Positions 61,801-64,000 of a DNA stretch of 64,000 nucleotides are shown one piece after another. The notes beneath the pieces were generated by a model. It searched no databases. It was not told where the DNA came from and saw nothing but the letters and a program-made list of their open reading frames with translations. This stretch comes from Lottia gigantea. Lineage: Eukaryota; Mollusca; Gastropoda; Lottiidae. Positions within the stretch are counted from its first letter, which is position 1, and each line of letters begins with the position of its first letter. The stretch is from the NCBI RefSeq assembly GCF_000327385.1, contig NW_008709259.1, forward strand, positions 296,153-360,152, read 5' to 3'. A program made the position numbers and the translations under genes.

Positions 61801-64000
61801 AAGCGAAGTAACACTCATAGTAGGGAATTATTAAGGTCTGGTCCGCTAAGAAGAACTTTGTTAAGTGAGATATTTCCAAATTTAGCTGACGAGTCAAATA
61901 CACAGCGGATTTTGTCAGGCTTTTTTGGATGATAGATCCCAAAGACAGGTAAATGCCAAGATTCGGTGCCTTCTTCCAACGTATGAGCAGGTTCGGCGTG
62001 TTGGTTGTCGAAAAGATTTTGCATAAAGTCAGTGAAATGTTCACGCTTTTTCTCGTTTTGTCGTAGACTGTGGTCTAGAGACTTCGCTCTGCGTAGAGCC
62101 AGCGGAAAGTTGTTCGGCAAATTGTCTCTATTGGGCTTAAAGGGTAACGGGGCACTCCAATTACCAGAGCTATCCTTGTGAAATTCTTTGTCCATAGTTT
62201 CAAGGAATATTTTGTCCTCAACGGAAGTTCCGGGTTGATCGTCATTCTGGGTTCGATCAAATATTCCGTCTCCAAGGTTGATTGAATCGCAATCAAAGTT
62301 GTCTAGCTTGTTCTTCAACGCTATGTTTTCTCGTACATTTAGAATATTTGGGCACGGTTTCAAGATAGATGGACGCCCATTTGTTGTGACATAAGTTTTG
62401 TAAGTGTTCACAGAATCAGGAAGATGTCTTTTGTCCAAACAAACATCTCCGACAATTACCCGTCCTAACTGGGTCCTTTGTGCATACGGGGAATTAATAG
62501 GTCCAACCCGTTGATCAAATATGTGATGTACCTCGGGAATGTCACGGCCAAGCAATAGCAGAATGTCTGCATCTTGGTTCAGAGGTTGAAATTCAGACTC
62601 GATATCTTGCAAATGACTATGGTGTCTGGCGACATCGGCTGTTGGTATTTCGTTGCGGTTATTGGAATTCCGTTGCACTCGATTATGGTGGGTAGCTTCA
62701 CCTTTGTTAGACCATCTAACGATTCAACTACAAGACCATTTGCTCTGCGGCCTGTAATTTGCGTTTTTCCAGAACAACTTGTCAGCGTGTATTCCTCGGA
62801 TTTACACGAAAAGTTGAATCTGTCGAAAAGTTCAGTCCTGCCTAGCGACCTATTACTTTGTTCATCCAGCATCGCGTAGGCTCTGAATCGGTTATCGGGA
62901 TCGTCGATGTGCGAAACAGTAACCTGAACAATCTTTGCACAAGATTTGCCGGAAAAGTCACCGTTGCAAATATCCAAACAATTCGCGCTCACATTCGTTT
63001 CTGTTGGGTTCTCCCCGCCATACGGTTTCGCGGTTTGAGAATTCTGATCATCTGCAGTATGCATTCCTGTGCTATGAGTTGAGCTTCCACAATCTTGACA
63101 ACGGACCTGTTCGGGGCAATTTCGACTCCGATGTTGTGTAGAATTAAGGCATTTGAAGCAAATGTTGTTGTCCTTGATAATTTTATAAGATTCATAAGAT
63201 TTGGATTTAAACGATCTACATTCATTCAACGAATGATTCGACTTGTGAATAGCACACTTGAGTTTCTCCTTCGGTCTGCTATTTTCTTCCGATGAATCGA
63301 TGTCGGTCTTGTTGACAGTAATGTTACGTTGACGTTGTTGTTGGGGTTTCGGGTTTGACTGTCCAGATCCCCTGTCACGTGGATGCGGAACATGATTTGT
63401 CTGATCGTGATCGAATCTGAATCCTGGATCGTTGTACTTGCTAGTCTGATCGGATATGAATTCGACGAAGAACGAAAACGGTGGATAAGGTACATTGTTT
63501 GATCTCTTGTAGCTTGTTGCTCTATCTCTCCATTTGTTTTGAAGCGATGCTGGTAGCCTATTTACGATAGGGTTCACACCAACGGATGTGTCAAAGTAGC
63601 TAAGTAGTTTCGCATACACTGGGTTATCCTTTGTTGCTAAAATCTCTGATAGTATGTCTTGTAAATCGTAAAGGCGTCTCACATCTTTAAACGTGATTTT
63701 CGGAAAATCGTTGATTTTGGACTTCAGGGATGTTTCCACCATTTCGGGGCTGCCGAAACGTTCCTCGAGCCTCTGCCATATCTTGTAGAGTCCTGCTTGA
63801 GGATCGTTGATGTTTGACGTTCGGATGCTTTGAGCGAATTTGGCGGATTCAGAACCAAGCCATTTGATTAGGAGTTCACTTTCTTCTACAGCGGTTACTT
63901 GCAGCTCTTTAGTGATAGCTTGAAAACTTGACTTCCAGAGAGCGTATGATTCAAGTCGGTCATTGAATCGGTTAAATCGTGACATAAGAAGGTCTTTCTT
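58900..64000 (-). mobile_element. Bel/Pao LTR retroelement, cut by the window edge
   Basis: Fossil element read right to left. In order it shows a gag-like region with the DUF1759 type and CCHC-type zinc knuckles (about 63-64 kb), a DUF1758-type aspartic protease (about 62.6-62.9 kb), reverse transcriptase with a YVDD box and RNase H (about 60.6-62.5 kb), and an integrase with zinc-binding and core domains followed by a DUF5641-type tail (about 58.9-60.5 kb). This domain order identifies Bel/Pao. The coding region is nearly complete but spread over overlapping frames, with about three breaks. The upstream LTR is outside the window and the downstream one was not identified. The long open stretches suggest a young insertion. 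Confidence 0.9.

Overview
The window is AT-rich animal nuclear DNA: intron-bearing genes with GT-AG splice sites, a tRNA-derived SINE, many short terminal-inverted-repeat (TIR) elements, a Bel/Pao retroelement and a very high load of minisatellites. Secreted fucolectin-like plus PAN proteins, a CYP2-clan P450 and this repeat style suggest a lophotrochozoan, probably a mollusc (limpet-like gastropod). That placement is inference.

Left part (1-13 kb). A ~24-bp minisatellite is followed by a 584-bp direct duplication. The second copy ends next to a stray 57-bp copy of a potassium-channel exon. A complete five-exon two-pore-domain K+ channel gene (5111-10371, +) carries TIR elements in its introns. 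A fold-back element and a 76-bp tandem repeat follow.

Middle left (13-25 kb). There is an intronless CYP2-like P450 (+). A four-exon Churchill (CHURC1) orthologue (-) follows, whose last intron holds a 28-bp minisatellite that appears to have been seeded by the gene's own 3' splice site. Head-to-head with CHURC1 is an unrecognised six-exon gene (+). After it comes a two-exon gene for a small tail-anchored membrane protein (+), with a full-length SINE in its intron.

Centre (25-57 kb). This is a local multi-copy family. Three copies of a four-exon gene encode a secreted protein made of a signal peptide, a fucolectin/F5-8C-like domain and a PAN/apple-like domain. Copy A (28.3-30.6 kb, +) and copy C (53.0-56.3 kb, -) look intact. 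Copy B (33.0-36.7 kb, +) has a 19-bp deletion in exon 2. Copies B and C are arms of an inverted duplication that also carries a convergent 223-aa gene: intact at 37.2-37.9 kb, a pseudogene at 52.0-52.5 kb. Between the arms lie several minisatellites, an unrecognised three-exon gene (46.0-47.2 kb, -), and an assembly gap beside a repeated segment.

Right end (58.9-64.0 kb). A Bel/Pao LTR retroelement on the minus strand runs off the window edge.

No CRISPR array, bacterial operon or functional tRNA/rRNA gene was seen. The most unusual observations are the splice-acceptor-derived minisatellite in CHURC1 and the inverted, partly chimeric lectin-PAN gene family.
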